A stretch of DNA of 64,000 bases from Enoplosus armatus (GCF_043641665.1 NC_092181.1:2919421-2983420); one strand, 5' to 3'; shown: positions 34,942-48,776, numbered from the stretch's first letter. Program-made: numbers and translations. Notes: generated from the letters alone by a model not told the origin.

Positions 34942-37900
34942 TCACTCAATCTGATCCACGTCCACATCAACGGTCTTGCTGCTCTCGACCACCTTTCCAT
35001 CCACAACTGTCTCCACCACTGTGATGACCTTTGTGACCACTGAGGAAAAGAACAGCAGGCGTGAGAAAATCACATCACATTTCTTAAACTTAAGTGGCAC
35101 TTTAAAGATAGAATAAGAATCATATGCATGTGAAACATTGCTTACCTTGTTTTGAACTGGCAATGGAGAGAAAAAGAAAAAAGAAAACATTAGTCTAGAA
35201 CAAATCTATAGTACATTGTCATTAAATGTTAATCTGAAATGTTTTTTCTCCATAATCTCTAATCCCCCTCCCCGTCCAGTCAGTGTTTCTCTCGCTTCAT
35301 CGGGTCTCACCTGTCATCCTCCCCATCCAGCAACCTCCTGTACTCTGCGATCTCCAGCTCCAACCGGGTCTTGAGGTCCAGCAGCATGTCGTACTCCTGC
35401 TTGTTGCTGGCGATGTTGGCGTGGAGCTGGGACAGCTGAGCCTCCAGGCTTGTGACCATGTTCTGGAGGCTTGCTAGCTGTGCAGCGTAGCGGGCCTGAG
35501 TCTCTGCCAGGGTGCCCTCCAAAGACGCTTTCTGTTGCGGTCAGAGGAAGAAGTTGTGAGGTGGGTTGGCAGTCAGTGATTAAAATTCAGAGATGTCACT
35601 TCAAATCTGCTGCAAGGCCTGTTGGTGCAAGTGTGTAAACTAGCATCATGTGGTTTGCTTATTTGTGTTCCTGCAGAGAGTTTGATCAGAAGATTGATAC
35701 CACTCACATGTTTGCATGCTAAATGGGAAGCTACAAACAGCAGCCGGTTAGCTTAGCTTAGCATAAAGATTACAAAAGCATCTTTAAAACTCTCAAATTC
35801 ATGTTATGTGTGGTGTTGTTAATATGTGTGGAATCACAGTGTGAAATCCAAAAGTTAATCAATCTTAATTGATAATATATGTTGACATACCATGCTCAAA
35901 TGGGACTGCAGTTCGATCTGAAGCCTCTGGAGGGTGCTCTTCAGGTCCTTAATCTCTGTGCGGGACGTCACCAGAATCTCTGTGTGTGTGATCACGTCCT
36001 GCTCCACCGCTGAGATCTGGGCAGATCAGAGAAACAACGTTAATTGTTTTACCCAAACATTTTGATAGATTACTGACATACTATCAAGATAAAAAACTCA
36101 ATGTAACTCTTTAAAGTGGCTGTATTCTCAGCAGCTGTAACTTCTCACCTTGTTCTGGTACCACGCCTCGAGTTCCTTGCGGTTCTTGCCGATCACGCCC
36201 TCGTAGTGTTCCCTGATCTCTGTCATAACCTGGTTCAGGTCTACAGAGGGAGACGCATCCACGGACACATTGACCTGGCCGCCCACCTGACTCCTCATCA
36301 GAACCATCTCCTGCAGGGGTCAAAGGACAACACCTCAGTCAGACAGAGTAATAACGTGAAATCATGTATTATTATTACAATCCAAAGAGGGGTATCTTTT
36401 GGTCCTTCGATATGTGTTAACTGTGAGTGTGTGTGTGTGGGTTCAGTATGCCTGAGTGGGTGTGTGAGACAAACGAGGGGGGGGGGGGGGGGGCAATGAG
36501 CTAATGGAGGGAGAGAAGAATACAAGGAAGTGTGCAGAGAGAAGAGGGGCAGGCCTGGGAAAAGGGAGAAGGCGGCAGACCTGTTTATAAAAACATTTAC
36601 CTAACATGGAATTTCCTCAGTGCTATCAGAGGTAAGGCAGAGGTCGTGTGTGCACATTCTGCCCAGCTTAGGCCACAATAGATGGCTGTGATAAATGGTG
36701 ACAACTTTGTCTCACAGTGAATAGCTGCTGTGTTTAGCTCCCTGCTGCTGAAAAGATGGACGATGATGAACAGCGTTTAATCACCAGCGTAGTAACATTC
36801 TGTTATGGGTATGTGCGCACACAGAGTGGGTGTTGGCCTGTGTGCAGGAATGTATCAGGGCTGTTGACAGATGTAACAGATCTAACCCATTAACAAACCT
36901 CGGCTTGGTTCAAATGGGTGCACCACCACCTGCTGTGCCTCATCTCTGTGCTCTCACCTCTTCGTGATTCCTCTTGAGCATGATGAGCTCGTCCTTCAGG
37001 GCCTCGTACTGACTCTCCAGATCCATCCTGGCCAGGTTCATCTCGTCCAGCACCCTCTTCAGTCCGGCGATGTCTGCCTCCACAGCCATCCTCATGGCCA
37101 GCTCGTTCTCATACCTGAGGGGACGAACAGGGCAGAGAGGTTTTACTGGGTCCTTAAGGTTAGAAGTTGTCAGTTAGACACGAGTTCACGCTCGCACACA
37201 TGTGAAGTTTCACCTATGTGGCAGCGCGCCGGGGGGTAGAAACACACAGAGACAGAGAATACACTCACTTCATTTTGAAATCATCAGCAGCCAGTTTTGC
37301 GTTGTCAATGTCCAGGATTGTCTTGGCATTGAGCCTAGAGGCGATACGAATCTGAGGAGAGAAGAACAGACAGGGAAACAAGTCAGCGAAAGTACAGTTG
37401 ATATACAGATTTATACTGATCTTTACTTTTTGGAAAGGATCCTTTAAAAATGTGGTTCTTAAAGAGTTACAACAAATAATTGTACTCAGGAAGGATGTTT
37501 CACTGTTGGACAATTAACTTGGTAAAGATGGAATATAACAGTACAAATGACACAAAACTTAAATATTGACATATACAAGCTTTAATGAAGAAAAGATACA
37601 TGTGCAGCTGTGCAGAATTGATGTACTGTAAAATATGGCCCCTTAATAACAACTTGCTGATATACCTACACTGCTTCCTTTTGTTATTATCGCTGTAACT
37701 CTGTCGGCAGGATGTGATGCACAGTTGGAATGAATCTTACTGCTTTCTGTCTATGGTATGTGCTCCCTGATAAGATGGCCGACTTCCAAACTATAGTAAT
37801 GATGGGTTTACTGGCTCTCTAACTGAATTGTCAACTGTCATAACATCACATACAGTGCGTGCCAACAGAGACCTACCCCTCTGCACACACTCACAGTGAA

Positions 37901-38304
37901 TGTCAACAGCAGAAAGGTGGGAAGAAAACACTGAAACACAACCATATCTGCCTCCATCCTCTCACCTTTTCCTTCAGGTCATTGATGATGGCGAAGTAGC
38001 TGGTGTAGTCGTGGGAGATGACGGTTCTGCTCTGGTACCAATCTCTGATCTGCTTGTCCAGGCGGTCGTTCTCCTTCTCAAGGGTGCGCACCTTCTCCAG
38101 GTAGGAGGCCAGACGGTCGTTCAGGTTCTGCATGGTGGCCTTCTCGTTGGCCCCGACGTGGAGGTCCAGGCCATCAGACAGGTTGAAGCCCCCGGAGGAT
38201 GGTGCGTAGCTCATCTGGGACGAGGAGATGCGGGTGCCACGGCCGCCTGCTCCACCATAGACACTCATGGTCCTCTGACCGTAGGATCTGGTGCTCATCG
38301 ACAT
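34942..38304 (-). CDS. Type I keratin C (opposite strand, 11-nt microexon)
   Basis: Acidic keratin encoded opposite to its neighbours. Minus-strand exons: 38304-37966, 37351-37269, 37114-36958, 36310-36149, 36016-35891, 35531-35311, 35156-35146, 35039-34942; 398 residues. The head is short (1 to about 52) with [15 protein letters not shown]. The rod (about 53-359) starts [19 protein letters not shown] and ends [12 protein letters not shown]. The tail ends [19 protein letters not shown], lacking Gly loops, as in simple-epithelial keratins. Exon sizes 83/157/162/126/221 are canonical. The 11-nt exon (T TCA AAA CAA G) is required: it carries the frame from phase 2 to phase 1 and has AG and GT borders. 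Member number not assigned. Confidence 0.93.
35146..35156 (-). other. 11-nt microexon of keratin C
   Basis: Bounded by TTGCCAG and GTAAGC on the minus strand. Without it, exon 35531-35311 (ending in phase 2) would not join in frame to 35039-34942 (starting in phase 1). It encodes Ser-Lys-Gln between shared codons. Confidence 0.8.
35675..35785. repeat. Dispersed repeat R2, copy 1
   Basis: Contains AAGATTGATACCACTCACAT, CATGCTAAATGGGAAGCTA and GTTAGCTTAGCTTAGCATAA. Related copies lie at 46530-46690, 53505-53640 and 54720-54830. This one is in a keratin C intron. Confidence 0.7.
36477..36493. repeat. Poly-G run
   Basis: Seventeen consecutive G on the plus strand, in a keratin C intron (poly-C in the transcript). 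Confidence 0.9.
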
Positions 38305-38382
38305 GCTGGGAGGTCTGGATGTGGACTAGGTAGGATTACTGGAGTTGATCTGCAGTTGAAAGCATCACTTTGGTCTCCTTGG

Positions 38383-38389
38383 TTATATA
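38383..38389 (-). promoter_or_regulatory. Keratin C TATA box
   Basis: TATATAA on the minus strand, about 80 bp upstream of the keratin C ATG. Confidence 0.75.
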
Positions 38390-40634
38390 GCTGCCACACG
38401 CAGCAAAGTGGGAAGGGCTAGAAGGGATAGTTGAAAGGGAAGAATGCGGCTGACAGGCTACCCCCCTACTCCTTTATGCAATCTTTCCATCAGTATAGGT
38501 GTGACTGGTGAGTAGGGGTTCATCCACCTTTTTTCAGGTTAAACTTGTAATTCCACATTTTATCGTTTCTCAATGAAAGGACATTCTTTGAATACTCCTC
38601 AACTCCTTCAACAAGCAGGTACACAAACACATACACTTAAAATAATGCGTTCGTATAGAATAAACTGCTATGTGTAACTATCTTGTAAAATATTCACTCA
38701 CAGCAGTGACAGAAATGGCACATACCAGCGACAATTTCACCTCAGTGAAACTTGGGGCCAAAGGTTGAGGGCAAGGCATTTCTAAGATAGCAAAGGCTAT
38801 TTTTGTCACATCAGCTTCTAAGCAAGATGTTCAAGATTGTGTTGATTAAGATTTGTACAGTGTAGTTGTAGTAATGAAGAATTTATATTTTTGTGTTATT
38901 CACCCAACAAGATGATACTTACATTACCCACAGTGGCAAGAGAAAACTAAAGTAAGCAGAACACATGGTACTGTGTCTGTATGTGTCAAAACATGTCAGA
39001 CATCAACTTAAATCCAACGTACAGGGCTTTCATGCTGTGATGGTAAGCCTCCAACAAACATTGAGCGAAGTCACATTGTATGTAACCATGTAATCTGCAT
39101 CCATCTATCATGTCAAACAGGAAAAGCTGATCACAAAGACCACGTTAGAATGACCAGTATAATATTTCATTGTCCGCTGGAGCTCTTAACTGAACAAACA
39201 CACATCTCATATTAAGGATGATTGCAAGTTATATAGGAAATATGACTTTGTATGATAATATCTTGAACACATACACCTCACGCAAGCAACCTGGAAAATA
39301 TGTAAACATACTGCTTAATTATATGTACATCACTGGTTTTTCATCTACATTTAATATCACGGAAACATATAACTGCCTTAACTGACTGGTCTATAGAATT
39401 ATATGTAGTTGCTATAATTCATTTGTAAACTAGACCAGCTGAGTTGATTTTAGGCTACGGATAAAGAACAGGCCATTTTATTTATTCTTTGTTCTTCACA
39501 AAAAAGAAACAATTACCTGATACTAGGATTGTATCATAGATGGTGAAACACTGACATTTAATAGATACGACAGAAACTATAGTTGCCTTTAGATTGGTTT
39601 CCCTCTGAACATTGTAGGATTCCTTCTCAAGACAAGCCTGACAGGTCACTGATAAGCTAAACTTGCTTCACTGGTGAAACGGCTCTCAGCTCCGCCACAG
39701 GCCTCCATCCAGTCTATTGTTACACTTGGACGTACTGTGAAACAATCCGTAATCATCACTACCAGCTTCTAAAAGTCTGACACTAACGTATCAAACACGT
39801 ATTAAAGATGTACCAGCTACTTTTATTAGTTTATAATGATCGCTGAGACAGAAGCACATTCCTGTGCCAGTAGAAAATGATCACCTTGTTGTTGCTTCTT
39901 CCACTTATCTCTTTGAGCCACATAGCCGGGCTGCCTGACTGACTGCCTTCCTCTAACATCATTTCACAACCTCCTCCATCAGCAGACGCACCGATAAGCA
40001 GGGTGAGGCCTGAAAAAGGGGATGAGTGATGGTTTGATTGCATCTGATCTGAACGTCAGTTTCTTTACACACGGCACGATGCGGGAAATAATATTAGAGG
40101 CACATGACACACATTTTGATTGATTTACGTGGGATGACTCCTGACTGAAGCCCTTGAAGTGTTAGATTTCTCAGATTTTAGACTGTGTTGGGGCTTTAAA
40201 TTAAGGATTTAAATGCTGAGTTGTGATCACAAAAAGGCAAATCATGTAGCCAAGACATTATATTGAATTAGGATCATTATTTTTTGGTTAACTGAAAAGA
40301 ATAACATTTGGTCAGATGCACGTAACAGTTGTAAACACACACAGCAGAAAGTGGTATCCCATCTCACAGCAGACATTTTGGCACTTTAACTATGTGTCCC
40401 AGTAAGCCAGCATGCATAATACCAGGGAATTAATGTCATTAGTTACACCTCTGGTTTTCCTGCTATGACATGTCAAACTGCTGTGAAAAAAATATCTATT
40501 TCAAGTACCTTGTAAATACTACACACTGACTCGGGTCAACACAAGTTCTGTCCGTCTTTTAGAAGGTTCAGATCACCCAAGGCTAGATCTGGTTTAATGT
40601 TTACGACATTGCACAAATCTCACCTGAGCAATAT

Positions 40635-40637
<3 letters not shown>

Positions 40638-40665
<28 letters not shown>
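40638..40665. repeat. AT microsatellite
   Basis: About 14 AT units directly abutting the left end of the inverted-repeat element; the element seems to have inserted at a TA within it. Confidence 0.9.
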
Positions 40666-40668
<3 letters not shown>

Positions 40669-40875
40669 TACTCACAAAAAGTTAGGGATATCCGACTTTC
40701 GGGTGAAATTTATGGAAAATGTAAAAAGTTCATGCTACAGTGATATTATATCATGAAAGTAGGGCATTTAAGTAGAAGCATGCAATGGTAATTTCTTCAT
40801 CTCATTCCTCATTTCTGCTCAATGTGAATCGACTTCATGTGAAAGCTGAATATTCCTAACTTTTTGTGAGTAGTG
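40666..40875. mobile_element. Tc1/mariner-type MITE
   Basis: A 210-bp element bounded by near-perfect inverted repeats of about 23 bp: left CACTACTCACAAAAAGTTAG, right CTAACTTTTTGTGAGTAGTG. TA flanks both ends, the target duplication of Tc1/mariner transposases. No coding capacity, so it is non-autonomous. Confidence 0.85.
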
Positions 40876-42179
40876 TATGTCATGTTAAATCTTTTGACTT
40901 ATAATAACATTTTTCAACTTCAACCTCCTTTCCCCCCAAAGCCCTGCTGCCATCCAGCGCTGCAGTAAGCTGATAGGCATGATTGTCTTGAAGAGCAACT
41001 TTCTCAATTTCACCATAATCCCCTCATTATTTAATTTCCTCGGCTCGTTGTAGAAAAGATCTTTTATCCCCTCGAGACAAAAATGTTGCTCTGCCTGAGC
41101 TCTCTGTGCCACGCCGACACCCTTTGGTGTTGCAAATTCTTTCTTTAAGATAACCGGCGTTGACGGTGTGTTCGCTTTGGTGGGAGGCGTTTCAGGTGTG
41201 GTGACGCTCCTTTATGTACTCATGCGTGTGCAAACAGTGTATGTTTTTATGTGCCAACATTTTTAGCTGACTGTCCATAAAAGTAACTGGTGCATTTTAT
41301 CACACACAGGAATGAGCTCACCTTGTGGTTTGGCAAAGTGGTCAATTGAATCACATTTAATCACAGAAACCCAAAGAGTCAGAATGAAAAACAGCTGAGG
41401 TGACAAGTGATATAAATGTTCATGACTCTGAGACAGAAACACAAACTGACACAGAACAGGACGATGACATGAGGGTGACGTACAGTTCCCACAAGAAGTG
41501 TTCACTCTGCTTTTCATGCTATTGTGTTTTTTAAACACTGAACCATAGTGGATACAATGAAGAGATTTTACACTGATAAACAGGACATATAATAAGCTAC
41601 GTTTACTAATAGAACAATGAACAATATGTAAAACTGATCACATAAGAAATCACTTTCTATGCGAGACAAAGGACTATACATAATACCAGTATATATAGAC
41701 CTTTTAGAATGACTTTTATTTTATAATGAAAATAATTTGATACATAAAACGCACACAGTTTTCGAGTTATAAATTGGTATTTAGTTCTCTTATGAAATAA
41801 AATAGTGTGGGTTTTGTTATCAGTGGTTAGGGTTAGGAAAGGAAAAAATGCCCCAAGATATAAAATACAAAAAAAGTTACAACACACACAAACTCACCGC
41901 CTCCCATAGGATAAAGAGAATGAATTTGCTTACGGGGATCAATAAAAGATAACTTAATCAGCTCTCCAGCCCCACTTTCTTTCACTGTTCAACAGATCAG
42001 TGGGCAGGGAAATCAAAGTGGACGCAGAATGATCTGCTGCCAAGAACAAGATCAAGTACCAGAACAAAAACAAGAACAAGGTCAGGAGCATTGTCTCTCT
42101 TCAGTCATTCACACAGACTCATCCTGCAGCTGTTTGCTTTCATGTGCGTGCATGACAGTATATGGATATGTAAATATAT

Positions 42180-42262
42180 ATATATTTGTCATTTGTAATT
42201 GTACTTTGGCAACACATCAAATGTCATGCTGTCAATAAAGCCTTTTGAATTGAATTGACAGT
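42180..42262 (+). mobile_element. LINE/SINE-like 3' tail
   Basis: CTGTCAATAAAGCCTTTTGA followed by ATTGAATTGA. This word is a recurring end of teleost retroposons. The body is not recognisable. Confidence 0.45.
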
Positions 42263-43959
42263 GCAGTGGTGTGTGCTGGATGGCCACATACTTCATGTCT
42301 GTCAGTGTGAAACACAGAGAGAGGCAGAGAGAAGACTTGGGCCTGTCTTTGAGAGGGAACCTTCAGTTGTGTTTAAAAGGTCTTGTTACCTACTGAGAAC
42401 TAAACACATTCTTTTGTCACTATTGCATTAATAAATCTGAGAGGCACATGTTTCTGTTTTACCCTCTTGTCTACACTGTGACGATGATGATGCCCAATTC
42501 TCCTTCAGGGAAAGAAAGTTTGGTACTCTCACTTTAACACCCTTGGGTGTGGCATGGTGATTCACACAGCATACGAGCTTGATCTCCATGGTAAGCAGTT
42601 TTTGCAGCAACCATCACTAGATGGTGCACTTCAGCTGGATCTCACCTCCGCAGCTCAGGAATTGGTTGTACAGGAAGGGTGTGGCTGTGTGATAATCTGT
42701 TGCATTTGTCAACTGAGAGATGTATCAACCCCTATAGACCTTATTACATTGTCTTTTTCTCTCGTCGGACTTGTGAACTTTGTGTGGGTTTGCAACATCC
42801 TTTCTAGCAGTCTCTTTCTACATTCTAAAAATGACTTGTCTGTAGCACAGGTAGGGTTAGAACAAGCATGTTTGCCTTTAAAAAGTCAAATTATGTTTGC
42901 TTTCTCTCTTCTGTGCAAAGAAGGCAGCTTTATTAACAGTAAGTATATCATGTCAGCTACACTTGTCAAGCACAAAGGAAATGAAGTATTCTTAAGTAAG
43001 TTTCTTTAGCTAGTTTATATGTGTTAAAATGTGGTATTTATTACTGTGAGACCCTTCTTTAGCAGACATGCCCTTCATCACTGCGCATCAGTACTTGATT
43101 TATGACTTGACTTGACTTTCTTCTCATATATCTTTATTAATTGCACTATTGGAATGAACCGAGGCGGGTGTATTGACACAACAGACCTTCATTTACTCAA
43201 GCTAATTCAATGTACAATGTACAGGTGAATGTTTAACTGCTTATACAAACTGGTTCCACATGATAAAGCGAACCGACACACACAGACAGACAGGTGTGAT
43301 CTCACCTCTCAACACATTTTACTGTACATGTTCAGTCAATGATTCAGTCCAGGACCTTTGTCTCAAATGTTGCATGCTGGGATGTTATTGAGCAGTGCAT
43401 GCTGAATTGTTGAGCAGGATGTGATAATGCCTGTGGAGGGGTGTGGTACACTGAGAGGAGGCTCCAAGGACCATGTTGCTCCATACAGGCTCACATCTGT
43501 GATTACTAACTCTGCACAGAGCTGCTGCCTGTGCACCATCACATCTGTAAAGAATGAATGAAAAAGAATCAGAATAGATAGAAAACATTTCTGTGGAATG
43601 GTTGGTTGTTGAGCAAGAAAGGACTGATTAACTTTTCACACAGGGTGGATATGGCTTTTCACTGAAAGTCATATAACTTTGGAACTGATTCACAGAGTGC
43701 TATCAAACTGCCATAAAGGCCCTTTATTATTGGTCCAGACAAACATACAAGCTCAGAGACGTCGGTTTGGTTAACTACTGTGCCACTTTTACCAGAGCAT
43801 GGTGCAACAGACTGCTCAGTGGTTACTCTACAAATACATGTCAAAACAGTCAAGAAGAAACATGGCTCCTCAGGGAAAATAAAAAATTATTGATCCATTT
43901 ATTTCTTTACTTTTATTTCCTTTTTTTGAAATTTATCATTATATTTTGTCTATGTATAA

Positions 43960-44012
43960 TTTCACCACCCGGGGATCAATAAAGTATTTCTGATTCTGAT
44001 TCTGACTCTGAT
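43960..44012 (+). mobile_element. LINE-like 3' tail with TGATTC repeats
   Basis: CCCGGGGATCAATAAAGTAT followed by a short array of CTGATT/CTGACT units, a common teleost LINE terminus. Confidence 0.55.
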
Positions 44013-44029
44013 AAGTCCTTAGGCACAGT

Positions 44030-44165
44030 GGTGCTTTGAGCTAAATGTTAACGTAAGCGTACTAACATGCACGCTATGACAATGCTAACGTGCTGATGTT
44101 TAGCAGGTATAATGTTCACCACATTCATCATCTTACTTCGTCGTGTCTGCATGCTAACATTTGCT
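44030..44165. repeat. Dispersed repeat R3, partial copy
   Basis: Contains AATGCTAACGTGCTGATGTT and TAGCAGGTATAATGTTCACC with further GCTAACAT words. Confidence 0.65.
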
Positions 44166-46059
44166 ATTTAGCATCTACATTGATAAAGATGTGTCTTAAG
44201 ATGAAAAACATAACTCAGGTAATGAGATACAGGTTGAACTGTAACTTATAGGTGACAATTCCACATGTGGAATTTATATTGTTGTGAGCTCCACATGTGC
44301 CAGCAGCAGTGACAAACCTCAAGGTGCTAAAACAAAGAGCAAAGGTGCACTGATGTGCTATCTTGACATGACAGGATATGATATGCCAACTTTTCATAAA
44401 GGAAGTGACCAGTTCATGATAGACATGGGAATGCCAGCTAACTCTCATTCCCACTGCACAGGGAAAAACTGACGGCGAGGACTCTGTTTTCATCTGCGCT
44501 CAGGTGCAGGAATCCAGACCATCCAGACCTGGAGACAATAGACGAGATTCAAGTACGAGTAGCAACTCTGCCATCCCTCCTAGTTGCTATGCGCCAAACA
44601 AATAGTGGATTATTTTGATTCTGTGTTGAGACTATGGTAACTTTAAGGTGACATGCTCAAGACAGGAAACAAAACAGTGGACTTCCCTTCATTTCTCTTT
44701 GAGTCTCGACCCTCTTTGTTTCTGCGTTGAATAGAAACCATCCCTCTATTCTTAACAGCTGAAAGAAGGAAGCTCAGAACAGAACATCTTGGATGAAGTA
44801 TTTAACTGTTCTTGCTGGAGGCAATCCTGTTGCAGTTCATTGAGAGTCGACTCCTCGGTGTCACCCTGTTACCAAGAGTTAATCATTAATCACTGGTGAT
44901 TTGCTGCAGATTTATGACTTTAAAGTATTTAATCAGTGTTTTTCAAAGTTACATCTGACACACTCATTCGCACTTTCTCTTTGAATTTTGCTACATACCT
45001 TGTTAATTACAGCAGAGTGCACTGTAGTTAACATAATATTACAGCATTACATGATACACATCACACAAGAATTAACAAGTTGCACAATAGAAGAAAAAAA
45101 TCAGTGCAAAAAGTGTCGAGCAACAGATTGCACCGTCTCCTTTGCTAAAGGTTGAAGTGTGTTTATCGAGGGATCTTATCTTCAGCTTTGCTCCACATCA
45201 TTCAGTAAGCAGTGGGACTTGGAGTGGTATTTATACTGAGTCATACAGTTTATTACTCAATATGCATTAAAAAAAATACCACAAAGGACAAAAGGAGACG
45301 CCTTAAGATTTAGATAAAGTTAGAAGGAAAGCTTTCAAAGATTTATGGGATTTAACAGTCTAAATCAATGATTAGATGTCGTGTTTATTTTATGGTTCAG
45401 TGTTATTGGAAGTCTCGCAGGCCCTGTTCGAGTAAGTATTCAGTATTCAGACCTTCACTATACAGACCTTTGTCTTCAATCCTGCTGAGCTAGATACCAA
45501 AAAGTAGCTTAATCTGGGTTTGAAGCTCTCATGAGAAGCTGTAAACACACAGTCATCACGTGTCTCACTCAGTCACCATAGTAATTACAATAAAACTGAA
45601 AATGGCTGCATTGATGCGTCAAACAAAATAGATGAAAAAGAAAGTGGTAGGGTTTCTTGTAAGATTGTAGAGGTGATTTCAGTCAACCATGTGCATGAGT
45701 CATGAGGTCGGTTTCAGTGAGACATGAACTCATCTGCTTTGCTTTGACACAATGCCAATGTGAAGCAGTTATTTGTCTTCGTCCTGCTCTACACAAAGCT
45801 ACGTTTCAGCAGACAACCCAACCAGCGAGGTATTTGCTCGTGCCTGCCTGTTTCTCAGCACCTGTGTTAAGATTGGCACCGATTCAGCTGCAACGAGGAA
45901 GTCCGCAAGGTTCCTTGGAATTGTGATGAATTCATTTTCATGGCAAGTTGTGGACCCAGGATCAGAGTACACCTACAACAGTAAACTTACCTGGATGTGA
46001 ACATCTAGATCTATAACATTGCATCGCCCCTCTCTGCAGACACTGAGCCTCCCAGGGTT

Positions 46060-46235
46060 TTGTGTGTTTTTCCCCTCTGAGCTCCGAGTGGGAGTTTTTC
46101 TTGTTCTCAGCAAGGGTCTTAGTTTGGAGTCATTTTTCAGTCACTGTTTTCATAATGTGAGTGCTGACAGGCCCGCTGAGACTATACATAACAGCGATTA
46201 AGGGCTGCATAAATAAACTTGACTTGACTTGCTTT
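46060..46235 (+). mobile_element. L2-like LINE 3' end
   Basis: GTGGGAGTTTTTCTTGTTCT, then GGGCTGCATAAATAAACTTG and an ACTTG tandem tail. This is a familiar teleost LINE 3' UTR. Confidence 0.6.
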
Positions 46236-46529
46236 TAACTTCAATCGAGGAAAGAGCAACCTGGGACCCACATAGTGAACATTTTGATCTTCAACCCACA
46301 TAATATTTTTTAACTCCCCAAACCACAAAAAGCTTTTATGAATACTTATTATGTTATAAAAGTGATTTCCCTTAAAAACTATGTTCAGAAGTCTAAAAGA
46401 GTCTAAATAATACAGGAATTAGTCTGGTATAAGATGCTGCAGTGCACTCCTACTTTGAGTTGTGAGGGTCACTGTGAGGAAAATGTTTTGGGAAATATGT
46501 CTACACTTTCTTGCCGAGAATTAGAGGAG

Positions 46530-46690
46530 AACATTGATACCAGTCTTGTGACTGTATGCTAAATATGAAGCTAAAGCCAGTAACCAGTTAGCTTAGCTTA
46601 GCACAGGCACAGTGACTACCTAGTTCTATGCTTGTTACCTGGCAACCTTATGGTGACGACCAAACTCCGGGCTCTCTTCAACTATTTCTG
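46530..46690. repeat. Dispersed repeat R2, copy 2
   Basis: Contains ACATTGATACCAGTCTTGTG, TGTATGCTAAATATGAAGCT and AGTTAGCTTAGCTTAGCACA. Confidence 0.7.
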
Positions 46691-47835
46691 CGCCTGGCCA
46701 AGAAATAGTCCAGCAGATAACCCCCCATAAAACCACAACTTGTCACCATCTACTGGCTCTAGCTTTTTATTGGGACACTCTCATATCACATCTGTCTTTA
46801 AAAAAAATAGTAAAACTCAGCAGAGGGGAAAGCGAAGTTTGTCATGTTTCTTTATTCTTTCACCTCTATTTAGTTTTGAGAAATTGTAAGCTGAAAAATG
46901 CAAACATTTTCATGTAGCAAGCCAACCTCCTTCCATAATATATTATATACATTATATCCACAATGAAAATTCACTACTCATTACTCATTACTTCTTGTTA
47001 ATCAGAGAAAAACACATTTCGGGATCCCTTCAATATAAGTTACTTTTAAATGTCTGTATTAATGTTCTAGTGTCACAGAATCTTCCCCAATTCTTTAATG
47101 TGTGGGTCAGCTAAGAATTGTCATTGCAATCAATAGTCTAGACAACAAATGTTTCTACTGTAATACTTTAAATAAAAACTCTAAACAGCATCGTCAATCA
47201 GACAGCGAGTGTGGTCTGTGAGATAACATTGTAACAGTTCACACAGCCAATAATGATCGATAAGCTCATAGGTTAGCTCGCTAGCGGCGGTGCCAGCTTG
47301 GCCACTCCTGTTGTTCGTGTGAGCCTTGCCCTGTAGGTTGTAGCGGCCCGTCAAGAGTCTCGCCTTCATGTTTAGTGCACTGACACAAGAGTGGAATTGA
47401 TGTTCTCGTCTACCTTTCAGCAAGAGCCGAGTGAGCGTATTTCCTAAAATGTCCAACATTTCCTTTAAAATGTGATCCTAAAAGTTAATTGCTACCTGAA
47501 GAACTGCAGTACAGTCATCCATGTAATTAACTGAACTTCTGGTTTATATACAAAAGTTTAAAGGCTTAAATGGGTTTTCAGCTATTCCAGAAATGATCTT
47601 CTAATTTGTCCACAAGTATCTGTGATCAAAATGCCCACTTGTTTCAAGAAGATTATGTAATGCAGTTAAGTTTACACAGTACTTAAGAAGCATGATTCAC
47701 TTCTCCCTCTGACTGAGAGGTGACCCCCATGTGCCTCCCTCACCTCCCCCAGCTATCACCAGATGTTACGCTACAAGAACACAGAAACTGAGCTCAACAC
47801 TCAGATACACACACAGAAACACACACTTGTGTATG

Positions 47836-47840
<5 letters not shown>

Positions 47841-47898
<58 letters not shown>
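47841..47898. repeat. AC microsatellite
   Basis: About 29 AC units. Confidence 0.95.
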
Positions 47899-47900
<2 letters not shown>

Positions 47901-48039
47901 AACCACCCACACATTTGCCCACATACACGAACACAGAAACCATAAGAATCCCTTGAGGTGCTCTCTCATCCCTCACACGGTCTGTGACACTGGCCAAAAC
48001 CAACAAAATGAACTGCGTGTGCACACATACGCATGCATG

Positions 48040-48042
<3 letters not shown>

Positions 48043-48075
<33 letters not shown>
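48043..48075. repeat. AC microsatellite
   Basis: About 16 AC units, 150 bp from the previous array. Confidence 0.9.
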
Positions 48076-48080
<5 letters not shown>

Positions 48081-48769
48081 AAACACACACAGGATACAGG
48101 ACTGAAAGGGGATGTTGTGTGTGATATGGTGAACAATGGGGTCTGACGAATTCCCTTAAATGGGTTTGACTGAAAATATGGAAAACAATGCTGGTTTGTG
48201 GTCCAGGGCTACAAAGTCTTCATGCAGCTTTATTAATTAAAAGCTCATTTTATCTGGTTGGCCGCAATGCCATTCAGATAAAATTAGCATGTAATTAAAT
48301 ACCAAAGTTTGATTTAAATTGTTCTCTATCACATACGTATCACGTTCTCTTTTGCCTCTAAAAGAATAAAAAGAATAAACTCTAATTGCTCACACGGCAA
48401 CAGCATCTTGTTATAAATTAATGGTGTTACAAATAATTATTTTGCAAATAAGTGATTCATGAAACCAGTTTGGCAGTATTTAACAGTTAAAATACATAAT
48501 GACTGTGAAATTAAATGTTTCACACAGTGTTTTGTTTGGAATAACTTGACTGTAACGTGATCTTATCATCAAGGGTAATTTCTAACAAATGAACACTGAT
48601 GAAAGATATTATTTGCCAAGTGTTTAATGTGAATGTTGACTTATGGTGGGACATAACTCTACGCCTTTTCTATTTGCACTAGGATACCAAATGACTGGTG
48701 AGATCGAAATGAGACCAACAGGTATTTATGAAAGCACACACAAATCATACATGGAGATGGATACACGAA

Positions 48770-48776
48770 CACACAC

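Noticed and set aside
47841..48075. CA-rich open frames reading as long His-Thr or Val-Cys runs
   Set aside because: Translations of dinucleotide microsatellites, not genes.
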